From Adiantum capillus-veneris (taxonomy: Eukaryota; Streptophyta; Polypodiopsida; Polypodiales; Pteridaceae): a DNA stretch of 64,000 bases. Under the pieces are notes generated by a model that made no database searches, was not told the DNA's origin, and worked only from the letters and a program-made list of their open reading frames with translations. Shown here piece by piece: positions 22,316 through 32,849 of this stretch (positions are counted from its first letter, which is position 1; each line of letters begins with the position of its first letter). The DNA is taken from NCBI GenBank assembly GCA_014529385.2, contig CM043971.1:84359340-84423339 (forward strand). The letters run 5' to 3'. The position numbers were made by a program, and so were the translations under genes.

Positions 22316-23330
22316 ACCTGTTGTCCATGATCCATGCATGTCAGTTGCTACAGATTCACATGTGTGGTATTTTGAGAGTGGTGCTACAAAGCACATTACC
22401 TCACATCATGATTTGTTCACCTCCCTTGAGTCTGTTCCTCATGGGAATTCAATCACATGCACCAACAATGCTTCTTATCCGGTTCAAGGAGTAGGAAAGA
22501 TTGTGCTTACTGTTGCTGCAAATGGCAGTTATTTCACACTTGTTGATGCACTTTATGTACTTGGGATCAAGAAGAATATTTTGTATGTGTCTACACTTAC
22601 TAGGCTTGGTGCTGTAGTTAAATTTGTGGATGACAGATGTACGTGGTACATGATCTCAGTATCCATGATGAAATTGTTGCATCTAACATTTTATGTTGTG
22701 GGTTGTTTAAGCTCACTTTGTATGACAAGTGTGGGTAGAATTTTGCAAATGTAGTTCTGGATTCAAAGGCTATTTTAGATGCAAAACTTTGGTATGCACA
22801 TTTTGATCATGTGAATTTTTCAACTTTGCTGCATTTGCAAAAATCTGATATGATTGCTTCTGTGCCGCCTCTTAAAGCACCTATCAAACACGTTTGTGAA
22901 GGCTGTATTTTGGGTAAGATACAACATTCTAAGTTTCCAAAGTATGGTTCAGTTAGGGCCACAGGCAGGTTGTACCTTATGCATAGTGATGTTTGTGGGG
23001 CCATGCAAACTCTGTCCTTGGGCAATTACCTTTACTTCATGACTTTCATTGATGATTACGGGCCAGTCATGCATGGGTATTTCCGCTTAAAGTGAAGTCC
23101 AAAGTATTTATGTGCTTCAAACAATTTCTGGCTATGGATGAAAATTTCTCAAAATGTACTATGGGCACCCTCCATTTCGATCGAGGGGAGTATATGTCTC
23201 ATGAATTTAATGCATTTTTGGCTAGTCATGGGATAAAACACCAACGTACAATGCCTTATACACCTCAGCAAAATGGTGCTGCTGAGAGGAAAAATAGGTC
23301 ACTTACAAAAATGGCATGATGTATGGTCAT
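22316..23330 (+). pseudogene. Copia protease and integrase
   Basis: The protease site at about 22365-22400 reads VWYFESGATKHI, with Glu instead of the catalytic Asp of DSGA. Integrase follows: a C-terminal zinc-finger part (HVCEGCILGKIQ), then the DDE core: HSDVCGAM with the first Asp, TLHFDRGEY with the second, and NGAAERKNRSL with the Glu. One Gly of the usual DRGGEY is missing. Stops and frame changes occur near 22754, 23095 and 23319. Confidence 0.85.
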
Positions 23331-25531
23331 AAGTCGAGCTTTGCCGCATTCAATTTGGCTTGAGGCCATCACGTGTGCCACTTATGTACTAAACAGGTGC
23401 CCTACAAAAGCTTTGCAGTCTATTACTCCATATGGATAATGCGACATGATAGAAAGCCTTCTATTGAGCACATGCATGTTTTTGGTTGTTTGGCATATGC
23501 TTTGGTGCCACAAACACAACGCAGAAAATTGGATGATAAGGCTGTCAAATATATTTTTGTTGTGGTTATAGTGCTGAAAGAAAATGTTACAGGTTGTATC
23601 ATCCGCAGACAAAGCTTATCTTGGTCTCATGAGATGTTGTGTTTGTGAAAGATTCTGTTAAGCCCTTGCTGTCATGTACTAGAGATCATAGTAATGTCAG
23701 CTCACAAGACATTTATGACACTTTGTTGCCTCTTTTTGTGGTGGAAGTTTGAATGTAAATTCCAATGAGACAAATGTACGCCTATGGGGGTTTTTTGAAA
23801 ATGCTACAGATCAGTCTATTACTGATGTAGATGTACATGATGTGCTTGATAAGGAAAGGTCTGAAAATGAGCAGGTTAGAGGTATGCCAAAATGGCTACA
23901 TTGCGTGACAGTACGTAAATTGGATGCACCTTTGTCTAGTCACTCGTTAAGGCTTTCACCATGCATCTTATGCATCAGATTGTTATTCTTTGACTTTGTC
24001 TAGCTTACATGATGTTGAGAAACCTTTGTCTTTTCATGAAGCACAAAATTCAAAAAATTGGATGGCTGCCATGCAATCAAAATATGATGCACTTATAGAA
24101 GATGACACATGGACTTTATGTTATTTGCCTCCTCGAAAAAAGGCCATTGATACAAAGTGGGTTTACAAGTTGAAACGCAAGCCGGATGGTGAGATTGATC
24201 GCTATAAGGATCTACTTGTTGCAAAGGGTTATGCACAACAAAAAGGCATAGATTATAAACATACTTGTACTCCCACTTCTCGTATGACTACTTTTGCATT
24301 TTCTATGTGCATTGGAAGCTCATTTTGATTGGGATGTACATCAATCATACATTGTTACTACTTTCTTGAATGGTAAAATATTTGAGGAATTTTATTTCTC
24401 AAGAAAGGATAAGAGGATAAGGGTGTGCAAATGTGATTAAGCTTTGTATGGGGTGAAGCAATCTCCTCGTGCTTGGTATGAGAAGGTTGACACTCATTTG
24501 GTCAAACGAGGCTTTCATAACAGTCCAACAGAAAGCACATTATATGTAAAGCGTGAGGGTGATGTACTTTCATTGTGGTTCTATATGTGGATGATTTGCT
24601 GATCGCTGGACCAAATGAGAGACATATTGTTGAATTTAAGCCTGGATTGAACACTAATTTAAAGATGAAAGATTTGGGGCATTTGCATCATTACTTGGGT
24701 ATAGAGTTTAAGCAATGTGATGGTGGTATTTCCTTGTGTCAAAAAAGTTACATATAGACATTGCTATGTAAGTTTGAACTTGAGGATAGCAAACCTATTG
24801 CCGCTCCCATGGAAATAGGTTTGAAATTGAGTCTTCATCATGATGGTGATCCTGCAGATGTCACTCTTTACCAACCTACTATTTGATGCTATGTATGCAA
24901 CACGAGGCCATATATTCAATTTGGAGTCTCACAGGTCAGTAGATTTATGCATAGCCCAGGGTCTAAGCATTGGCAGACTATCAAGATGATTTTCCGCTAC
25001 TTAAGTGGCACTTTACATCTTGGCTTGTTTTATACCAAGGGGGGATCATTGCCGCCAGACTTACATGCTTTTTTGGTCTCAAATTGGGCTAGTTTTTTTG
25101 ACACACGAGTGTCCACACGTGGTTTTTGTTTCATGCTTGGAAGTTCATGTATATCATGGTTGAGCAAGAAGAAACCTACTGTGGCCACTTCTAGTTGTGA
25201 GTCTGAGTACAGGGAAATCCTCACAGTTATGGTTGAGTGTATATGGCTCAGAAGCCTTATGGATGATCTAGGTGTTGGACAGGACACTGCCAACACTATC
25301 ACACTAATAGTTAGAGCACATTGGCAGTTGCGAGGAACCCCTTTTTTATGCTCGCACAAAGCACATTGAAGTGAATTACCACTATGTTAGGGAGAGGCTC
25401 TTAGCAGAAGAGATCAGCTTGGCTCATGTGCCAACACATGACAACCTTGCAGATCTTTTCACAAAGGCATGGTCTCATGAGAAGTTTGAAGCTTTCCACA
25501 AAGCTTTGGGCTTACTCCCCTTTGTGGACTG
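23331..25531 (+). pseudogene. Copia reverse transcriptase and RNase H
   Basis: After the integrase C-terminus, RT is seen at about 24030-24330 (WMAAMQSKYDAL, TWTLCYLPPRKKAIDTKWVYK, VAKGYAQQKGIDY) and 24560-24757 ([10 protein letters not shown], so YVDD is intact, then MKDLGHLHHYLGIE). RNase H follows at 24947-25531: KHWQTIKMIFRYLSGTLHLG, VSNWASFFDTR where an Asp-Ala-Asp-Trp motif is usual, SWLSKKKPTVATSSCESEY, and LADLFTKAW. Several stops and shifts separate the pieces. Confidence 0.88.
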
Positions 25532-25702
25532 ATCATGACCTCAAGGCATGGCACTTCCCTTTACTCATGTGCCAGCTCTCATTCACTGCATCACTCCAGG
25601 GTGGATTTGTTACCATATACAGGTGGTAGTGATGTGGGTGAACACACTTAGGACCGCCCGGGCATGTTTTTCTTGACTAGGAGGTTCCCCCCCCCCCCCC
25701 CG
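25532..25702 (+). other. Copia 3' untranslated part
   Basis: Sequence between the RNase H end and the 3' LTR match. It holds a C-run at about 25687-25701. No clear polypurine tract abuts 25703, which leaves the LTR start uncertain. Confidence 0.5.
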
Positions 25703-25842
25703 TGCATAGTATATATGCCCATTCATTCTAGGGCTATCTATATTTCCATTTGACACTAAGTAATACACTCTTTGTTGTGTGCTTTGAGCGTCCTTCGTCT
25801 TCTCCAAGCTGCGTGCGGTTCCTTGCAACCCGAATTCCAATA
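25703..25842 (+). repeat. 3' LTR (or its surviving part) of the copia element
   Basis: Partner of 20777-20909, with a small insertion (TATATA) near its start and about 20 scattered differences by eye, so the insertion is old. Confidence 0.7.
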
Positions 25843-26280
25843 AGCTCTTAATTCTTAAAGGTAGCCAGAATTAGAATCTCTTTGTATGAAACTACCTGTC
25901 CATTTTCTCTTTTTTGCCTTCTATAGTAGAAAGATCCTAAATGACTGCAAGAGACAGGGACTTGCTTCTATTTCCTCCTTTATGTTCTTCTTAGGAGAGC
26001 TACATGTTGGTATTTTTCCCCATCTTCCTTGGTAGACTCGTCTCTTCCATGGTGCCCCACCTTTCTTGGCAAGCTCATCTTTTCACCCCCACCAAGGAAG
26101 CTCTTTTTTTCTTGCCCCACCTTCCTTCTCAGTGTCACCTTCCTCGGTATTCTTTATCACCTGCTCAACTTCATTATTGTTGCAAACATGAACCTTCTCA
26201 ATATCTATGATTGAGCTGTCTTGTATCGTTTCTCACTTTCTCCCTAATTGAGATGGGGAATCAAGCTCTACAATCACAAA
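25843..26280. other. Unassigned region
   Basis: No gene recognised. The open frames at 26004-26210 and 26029-26214 read a CT-rich, internally repetitive sequence (CTTCCTTGG..., CCCCACCTTCCTT) and are not supported. Confidence 0.4.
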
Positions 26281-26725
26281 AACATTTATAGCTAGCTATT
26301 TTCGGGTAAGTGAAACTATGCCTACAAGCACTACTAGCTACCAATTGATAGTGGAACCCTAGTAAACTTAGAGTTAAAAAAAATACAATAGAGATGGTAG
26401 ATACCACCAAAAGATAGGTAACTACCACAATAAGAAATTTAGCTACCCAAATAAGAGTGGTAGCTACAACAGTGTAAGTGGTAGCTACCATGCTTGACAA
26501 GCTAACACTTTTAGACGCCAACCTCAGTGAGAGCTTCCAAAATAATAATGGCAGATACCAAGCTATCATGATAGCTGTTAGGATATTGGTAGCTACCAAG
26601 ATAACAATGGCAGCCACCTATATCCATAAAACTCACTAAGAAATTACAAGCTAACATTAATAGTAGCTACTAAGCTAGCATGGTAGCTACCAAAATATTG
26701 ATAGCTACCATGATAACAATGGTAG
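26281..26725. repeat. GGTAGCTACC-rich degenerate repeat, left part
   Basis: The 10-bp palindrome GGTAGCTACC and near variants (AGCTACC, GGTAGATACC, GATAGCTACC) recur many times. A longer unit (ATATTGGTAGCTACCAAGAT then AACAATGG) repeats at about 26582 and 26693. It is interrupted by the solo LTR at 26726 and resumes at 29422. Confidence 0.7.
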
Positions 26726-28441
26726 TGATAGCCGTTTTTTCGGCTCTCTATAATTGCCATAGAGAGTTATCTCACCCTATCAAATCACTCAAACACTGTG
26801 GTTACCCTCACCCTTTCACTGTATATAGGTGCGTGTGAGTTAGGGGACTTTTCCCATATCTCCTTACTAAAATAAAAAACCCTCAATTAGCTAGTCATTG
26901 GGCTAGTTGAGCCAAAAATATAAAAAATATAAAAAATATAAGTATATTATGGCCCATGCGTATGCAAATATTTCTTTGTATATAGGGCCTAAATAAAATA
27001 TTTTTTCATAATTATTTTGGTATTTATTTAAATATTTCTACCTAGGTGTGTGTTATTTATGCTCCGTACATTGCCTCACCATTACCACAATTTTTCTTAC
27101 CATTTTTCATTCTCTTTATTCCATATAGAAATATTTTCATGTAAGCTTCTCTTATATTTGGTGTAACTCCACCCCAACAAAAATCCAAAAAAACTAGTTT
27201 TATTTATGTGTATATTTTTTCACTATTGTGATTTTTCCCTTCCTAGATCTATTTTGTTTTTTTTCTAAAAAATTAGAACACCAAAAATATTTATCTTTTT
27301 ATGTTAGCCTCATAATGAGAGAGATTTCTTTTGACCCCTTTATATTTTTTCCACTTATATTATTTATATTTGACATGTACATATTTTTTAGACCCCTCAA
27401 TATTTGATTTTCTTAGTTGTACTATTCACTTATATCATGATCTCAATAATATCTTCCATTATAGACCTACCAAATAAGGTCAAGGGTAGGTGGCATGCAT
27501 ACATGCACTATGGAGGGCTCACTCTTCGAGGTATTCAAAAGAATCATCCAAAGAAGGACCCCACAAGGACCTTGTGCAATGGAAAAAAACAGTCGGTTTT
27601 GCTGAATTTTTAAAGTTTACTTGCTCTCTGAATTTGAAAAGGTGATACAAACAAAAGTTGTAGCTCGTGGGCTAAACTTTTGCCTCAAATTTTTTCATAT
27701 TTTTTTGAGCTACGAGCTATGATCTATGATTTTATTAGTGGACCCCAGTTTTCCCATGCTATGCAGCCACACTCTCTCTTCCACTTTATCATTTTCCTCT
27801 TTCACACACACTTCTCTACTCATCATCCCCACCTCTCTCACCACTCCTCTCTGCACCCTACTCACCTTCTCCTCAACCTTGAAGAATAAGAGAAACCATG
27901 GTGAACTCATACCTCCCACACATAATTCCATTCCAAAATTGACCACCTAGTCTCATTTTTCCTCCTCCAAATTACCCATATCTATAAAAAAAACCACAAA
28001 ATTCAGCCTCTTCTCTTAAAAGACAGCATCATGGTGGTTGATTACTCAGCTTCAATTACCTTGTCTCTCAGGGAAGGTCAAGAGTGGAGAAAAAATGTAC
28101 CGTCAAAGCTAGTGGACCGTCAACAAGCGTCAAAATTGTCCCTACTCAAGACACTTGGAGCATCAACCTTGTACGAAATCCACCTTTTCTTACCTCTTAA
28201 GAGTTTTTCTTCCTTATTTGTATCCTACATGGATACTCCCATTGTAAATATCCAATTCCATTTGTAAATTAATACTAACTCTACTAACACTAACCCACTA
28301 TGAAAAGTCCTATCACCTCCATTTCTCTCCTCTCTCTTTCCATACCAACTGCTTGATAATTCCAAGCAAAAGAAATTAGATAAATTGCTGAAAATCTAAC
28401 CCAACCATGGTTAGAGGAGTAACCCTAGCCTTCAAAATTGC

Positions 28442-28449
28442 TATAAAAG
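28442..28449 (+). promoter_or_regulatory. TATA box in the solo LTR
   Basis: TATAAAAG in a position comparable to the TATA boxes of the related LTRs, about 0.98 kb before the LTR end. Confidence 0.5.
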
Positions 28450-29108
28450 GAGGGTGTAGCTAGCACAAAAGGGGAGAGAAGAAAGAGCACTATGCTATAG
28501 CTTGAGAAGCCAAGCTCAACCTCTTGAGAAGGAGCTCTTGAGTGAAATCTCATTGGCATTAGGCATATGTATGTGTTGTATTAGGGGTGATTAGCAAGGG
28601 AACTCTATGCCATTGTAAGAGAGAGTGATCATTAAATTGAGAGTAGGAAATCTATCATTTCTCCTACTAGAGTAAGCCCAACATTTGCTGAATCAAGGAG
28701 GGTGAATTTGGACTAAGCATGGATACCTTGTCTCCCTTCCAACTTGAAGTCATGGACAATAATGATGTGTAAGTGTCTTGGTGTTTTATTTAAGTTCTTG
28801 ATAGCTTGTCTCCGGGTATTGTTATCAATTTAGCCATAAATCCCACATGTTGTAAGAGGGCGACTGGGTGGAGAGTACTCCCCTGGCCTTAAGACAGTGA
28901 TTGGGGTGGCTTTTTTCTTGTGATGTGTTGTGGTGTAATTTACTCAGGCTATGTTGAACAAATACTAATCTCACTTTGATTGGTCATGACAGATTTGTAA
29001 GAAGGCATTAGTGCAACAAGCACCCCCTTCCCCCTTCTCTCTCTTTCTTACATATATATATTTATGTTTGCTTGATCATTAACGATACACTTCAAAGCAT
29101 CCCGAGCA

Positions 29109-29111
<3 letters not shown>

Positions 29112-29159
<48 letters not shown>
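29112..29159. repeat. (CT)n microsatellite inside the solo LTR
   Basis: About 24 CT units, the counterpart of the GA tracts in the two related LTRs. Confidence 0.95.
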
Positions 29160-29162
<3 letters not shown>

Positions 29163-29421
29163 TTTTAGTGTGTGAGAGTATTCCATTGGTGTTAGGGTTA
29201 GTGTAAATTCCTTGCTTGTTTGTGGGTTGCTCTAACGATTCTCCTCTTTTGCGTCCTAATTCGCTCTTAAACTAGGTGGTGCCCCTTGTGTAGTTGGGAT
29301 TTGGCTGGGGGGTTGTTGTTTTGGTTTGTGTTGTGTTGTGCCCCAGCCCCATTGAGCAGCACGGGAGCCTTGAAGGGTGTCTAGAGGTTGCTCTTCTTGT
29401 TGCCCGCCCCGGACCGCTTCA

Positions 29422-29540
29422 GTAGGTACAATCATAACACATGTAGCTACTACATAGCTTACAATAGGAGATACTTCTAGCTATTAGAATAGGTGAAAAT
29501 GTATCTCCTATAGGTAGCTATATAAAAAATGATGGTGTGG
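29422..29540. repeat. GGTAGCTACC-rich repeat, right part
   Basis: It resumes after the solo LTR with GTAGGTAC, TGTAGCTACTAC, TTCTAGCTATTAG and TAGGTAGCTATA. Confidence 0.55.
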
Positions 29541-30516
29541 GATGTGTGTCTAACCTCACTCCTGTCTTATTGAAGACATAGCGAGAACCACAAATATAAT
29601 TGTCAATCCATGGGACGAAGCTGACTCGACTAGTGCATAGAGGCTACAAGAGGTTGTCAATCTCTTGGAAAACAACAAACAACTTGCATCTAACTCACGC
29701 TACACTCAAATGACTGAAATCACCAAAAGTTAATCGCTCATTGGTAAAGAAATCACATCCGTTACAGCATCAAACGACATCCAAACTTTATGAAACTTTT
29801 AGGACATGCTTATATGACCTGAGCACACATGCTTATGGTCTCAAATCTCACTTTAGGTCCAGTGCAAACATCATGATTATTAACAGCAGTGAGTTTTTGA
29901 CCTAGTCATTTTCGACTTATAATGCATCTAAATGCTTAACAATGATGCCCCAATACCCCACCTTTACTTAATTTTTGATTTTAAAGTTTGAATTCCTACT
30001 TATGATGAAATTAGTTCACGGGTCGGCGACGCCAAAAGCTACGGATTACCATGAAATGCTTACATCAATGCATAGAGCTCTTACTTGCGGTTGCAACGCA
30101 ATAGACGTGACTGCAATGTGACAACTGGGAAGGGAATAGGAAGCGTGAGAAGGAGAGAAGTGAGCATCGTTAGCTCACGATGTGTTTCTATTATCCAAAA
30201 ACTTATAAAAAAATTACAAAGATTGGCTTTATACCTTAGCCAAGGTTTTTGGTGGTCAAAACTAATAATCTGGGAGCTCTAACTAAAGACAGGTTGATAC
30301 AATCTAGAAGCTTGTAGCCCCGGCTCATCAATTACACTGTTTATCTGGAAATTAGGAGTTACAATATTCCTACACTGTTCCGGGGCTACAATCTAGAAGC
30401 TTGTAGCCCCGGCTCATCAATTACACTGTTTATCTGGAAAGTAGGAGTTACAATATTCCCAATTCATCAAAATGAAAGCTCCAAAAAATGTTATCCGAGT
30501 TAGCTTGCTGCTGACA
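29541..30516 (-). repeat. 3' LTR (U3 side) of the large minus-strand gypsy element
   Basis: On the minus strand a polypurine tract (GCAAGGAGGAGGGAA) is followed at 30516 by TGTCAGCAGCAAGC, a typical LTR start, and just upstream is the stop codon of the element's extra ORF. The LTR therefore runs leftward from 30516. Its left limit is not seen; 29541 is only the edge of the neighbouring repeat. The matching 5' LTR would lie beyond the window. Confidence 0.65.
30298..30462. repeat. 89-bp imperfect direct duplication
   Basis: TACAATCTAGAAGCTTGTAG and the ~70 bases that follow occur at 30298 and again at 30387, differing by a few bases. The copies are separated by a short GTTCCGGGGC link. Confidence 0.85.
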
Positions 30517-30531
30517 TTCCCTCCTCCTTGC
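30517..30531 (-). other. Polypurine tract of the large minus-strand gypsy element
   Basis: GCAAGGAGGAGGGAA on the minus strand, directly before the presumed LTR start at 30516 and about 25 bases after the stop codon of the extra ORF. Confidence 0.7.
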
Positions 30532-30561
30532 CTGTGTTGTCCCTTGACACAGCCTCATGGG

Positions 30562-30621
30562 TGTTAACCCTCACGCACATTCCTATCACCCACAATAGAT
30601 GTCGTATTATTATTTGGTAGA
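30562..30621 (+). repeat. 5' LTR of the gag-protease element, first segment
   Basis: First 60 bases of the LTR, starting TGTTAACCCTCACGCACATT. It matches the 3' LTR at 51807 and ends at the CACTA insertion; its last three bases are the AGA target copy. Confidence 0.93.
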
Positions 30622-30845
30622 CACTACAACAAAAGAAGGTGTTATCGATGCATATATCGACGCTGCCCATCGCTATGAGCATCACTATAAGCGTCGCTGT
30701 GAAACCAGTCGCTATTAGCGATGCATATAGTGACGTGTATAGAGACGCATATAGCGACGACCATAGCGACGCATATAGCAACGTGCATAGAGACGCATAT
30801 AGCGACGACCATAGCGACGCATATAGCAACGACCATAGCAGAAAT
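30622..30845. repeat. CACTA left terminus with subterminal repeats
   Basis: After CACTACAACAAAAGAAGGTG come about ten spaced copies of short motifs such as ATAGCGACG(A/C) and GACGCATATAGC, partly in both orientations. Such arrays bind the TnpA-type protein in En/Spm. Confidence 0.9.
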
Positions 30846-30850
30846 TTTTT

Positions 30851-30939
30851 TTCTTGGGCAGAGGGCAGGTAGCCTGGCTTGTGCCCAGTTAAAAGGTGGA
30901 CACAGCCACAACCAGACTTCCTACCCTCTGCCCAAGAAA
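30851..30939. repeat. Short inverted repeat in the CACTA
   Basis: TTCTTGGGCAGAGGGCAGGTAG at its left half (30851-30872) pairs with CTACCCTCTGCCCAAGAAA at 30921-30939. Confidence 0.8.
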
Positions 30940-31124
30940 GCGAGCAACACCAAAATATCAACCATGCTCCCGCGCGCAGAAATTTCGACAGAGTTCCCTT
31001 TGTTTTTACATAAACTTTTCAAAAAAAACCATATCATGTATACGCCTCCTACATGCTATCCATGTAGGATCTCACATGAGATTTAAGGCCAATGAAAGAC
31101 AACCGTACCAACTGAAAAGCATAG

Positions 31125-31300
31125 CCATAACTTTAAAGCATAACCATAACTTCAAACCATAACCGTCTATAATCACTTTGATCAAAACCATAATGCAGAT
31201 AACCATAACCATAAACAAAATTAACAATAACCATAAGCATAACCAGAAAGAGAAACAATAATTGTCTATACAATGACAATGACAATAATCATAACCATAA
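31125..31300. repeat. Degenerate CATAAC repeat
   Basis: CCATAAC/GCATAAC units recur about 15 times. The open frame on the other strand is only this repeat translated. Confidence 0.75.
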
Positions 31301-31480
31301 GGGAAAGAGACACAGAAGCGTGTCTGTGTCTCACAAAGCATATAGATGAAATCTGGTCCACTAATGACTAGGCGTCGCAAACTGCACATAGGACAACTCA
31401 CAAAATTAGTATTGATATTACTTCACGTATACTGACTTAATTAAATCAACTCACACATATTAACGTCTCACCTCAAGCGA

Positions 31481-32608
31481 TCAGCGAGACTGTAAGGCCT
31501 CCCAGTCTACAGGCTCTCCTGAAGCTTCAAGATCATTCAGTACTTCATAGATACCTCTGCGATATCCATCTGACTCCTCCTTGCGTGCTGGAGCTCGATG
31601 CATCGCAAGATTCTGTGTTTATACAAAAATCAAAGTAATAAGAATACATGATTCATCGCGTTTTAAAAACGCCATAGTTAAGATTGGATTAGAAACTCAC
31701 AAACTCATAGCGAAAGGTGTCGAAGCCTCCGCTGCCAAGATGAGATGTCCCCCTAGTCATCTGTTGTACCTGCGGGGCCTCACGCTGCTGTCTGAACCGC
31801 GTAGCCGCTGTCCGCTCATCCTCCCTGATCGGCAGCCACGTCTCGTGTAGAATGCCCGAAGGCTTTGGCGAGCCGGTCCTGAAAGCGTTTCGAGATGCAT
31901 CTCGTCGATGTTTGATGGTGTCCCGTGCAACACCCTTGATCCACCGCGCCGAAACAACGAAAGAACCCGAAGCAGGCTAGTACTCTCTCAGGATGGTCTC
32001 CACTATGTAAGTGACTTTTTCCTTTTCTTGCTGATCCCAAGACGTCAGAATGTTGGTTGAAAACTGCAGCTCCACGAGCTGGCGAATCCGCTGTCGCATC
32101 TCAATCCCCACTCTATCCATGTCAACAGAACCATCTCCCCGTACAGTATAGAGCTTGGAGGCACTAGGATCGTGTGCCCCCCAAGGTGTCCGAGGTGTGC
32201 CAAGAGGTGTGTCGAGAGGTGTGCCTGGGTAAGACGGGGGTCGTGAGCGAGGACGGGTCGAAGCATCTGTGGACCCTCCTCCACAGCAACCACCACCTCC
32301 ACCTGACGATCGGCGAGATCGGCGAGTGCGCCTGTGCTGCGGAGATGAGGACGTACCCGCCTCTGCCCCACCCCTAGGTGTCGAAGCGGCCGTGATGGGA
32401 GAAGAAGGCGTCGTACCCATAGGCGTCCTGAACCCCGTAGGCGTCCCCCCCTAGGCATCGGTCCCTCGGGTGTGAAGCTCGGAGACGTAGTACCTGTGCC
32501 TCTGGCTACGCAGTATTGAGAAGCCTCTGCCATCTGAGCAGGCGTCATCCGTGTAACGAAGCCCATGAATGCACTCATGGAAGCGAGATCTGGAATCTCG
32601 TCTGCCAT
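31481..32608 (-). pseudogene. CACTA second ORF, TnpA-like (Ptta/En-Spm type) protein
   Basis: Starts at ATG 32608 (MADEIPDLASMSAFMGFV). A frame change falls at a six-base G run near 32446-32451; the next frame (Ser/Thr/Pro/Gly-rich, then MRQRIRQLVELQFSTN) stops at 31977. Downstream frames give WIKGVARDTIKHRRDASRN, then GILHETWLPIREDERTAATR and SGGFDTFRYEF, resembling the plant Transposase_24 family. A consistent 88-bp GT-AG intron lies at 31700-31613 (donor TTT/GTGAGT, acceptor CACAG); the last exon ends GIYEVLNDLEASGEPVDWEA..., stop at 31481-31483. Family assignment is from pattern only. In En/Spm the TnpA-type product binds subterminal repeats. Confidence 0.65.
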
Positions 32609-32849
32609 ACTAAAGTCCTACACAAAGAAAGTAAAATAAAGCGTCAGAACACAATTGTTTAAATTAACTTTAAGCTTAATTTTAAATCAAAGTCTTCACA
32701 CAAACACTTACAGGCCTAGGCCTTGACGAGTGAGGCATCATTGATAAGATCTTGCACCGTATCATCGTCTATCTCTAATTGCAAACATAACTCTGCCCCA
32801 ACTCGTTCTGGAACATTGTCTTCATCCATTGCATCTTCATCTACAAGTG

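Larger units (their letters stand above)
20777..25842 (+). mobile_element. Decayed Ty1/copia LTR retrotransposon
   Basis: Plus-strand order is LTR remnant, initiator-Met primer site, gag, protease, integrase, reverse transcriptase, RNase H, LTR remnant. INT before RT is diagnostic for copia. The coding region is broken by several stops and frameshifts. The matching terminal repeats are only ~135 bp, short for copia, and the target duplication was not identified. Confidence 0.9.
26726..29421 (+). mobile_element. Solo LTR, same family as the Tat-type element
   Basis: It begins TGATAGCCGTTTTTTCGG and ends GTTGCCCGCCCCGGACCGCTTCA in spirit of the LTRs at 7134 and 15755, but in plus orientation and more diverged. 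Shared landmarks include GTATATAGG(T/C)GCGTGTGAGTTAG near 26822, a CT run where the others have GA, and the CCCCAG..CCATTGAGCAGCA block near 29342. No internal region is present: left flank and right flank are both GTAG and the GGTAGCTACC repeat continues on both sides, as expected for LTR-LTR recombination. Confidence 0.85.

Noticed and set aside
25629-25702. Alternative start of the copia 3' LTR at TGATGTGGGTGAACAC
   Set aside because: It follows a purine-rich AGGTGGTAG and would be a reasonable start, but nothing in the 5' side matches it. A truncated 5' LTR would explain this, so it stays undecided.
26726-29421. Full LTR element instead of a solo LTR
   Set aside because: No second LTR, primer site or coding region accompanies it, and the host repeat continues on both sides.
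30500-30961. 153-codon minus-strand open frame
   Set aside because: It runs across the LTR start, the CACTA terminus and subterminal repeats; a chance frame over junctions.
31072-31401. Minus-strand hydrophobic open frame suggesting a membrane protein
   Set aside because: The hydrophobic stretch is the CATAAC repeat translated.
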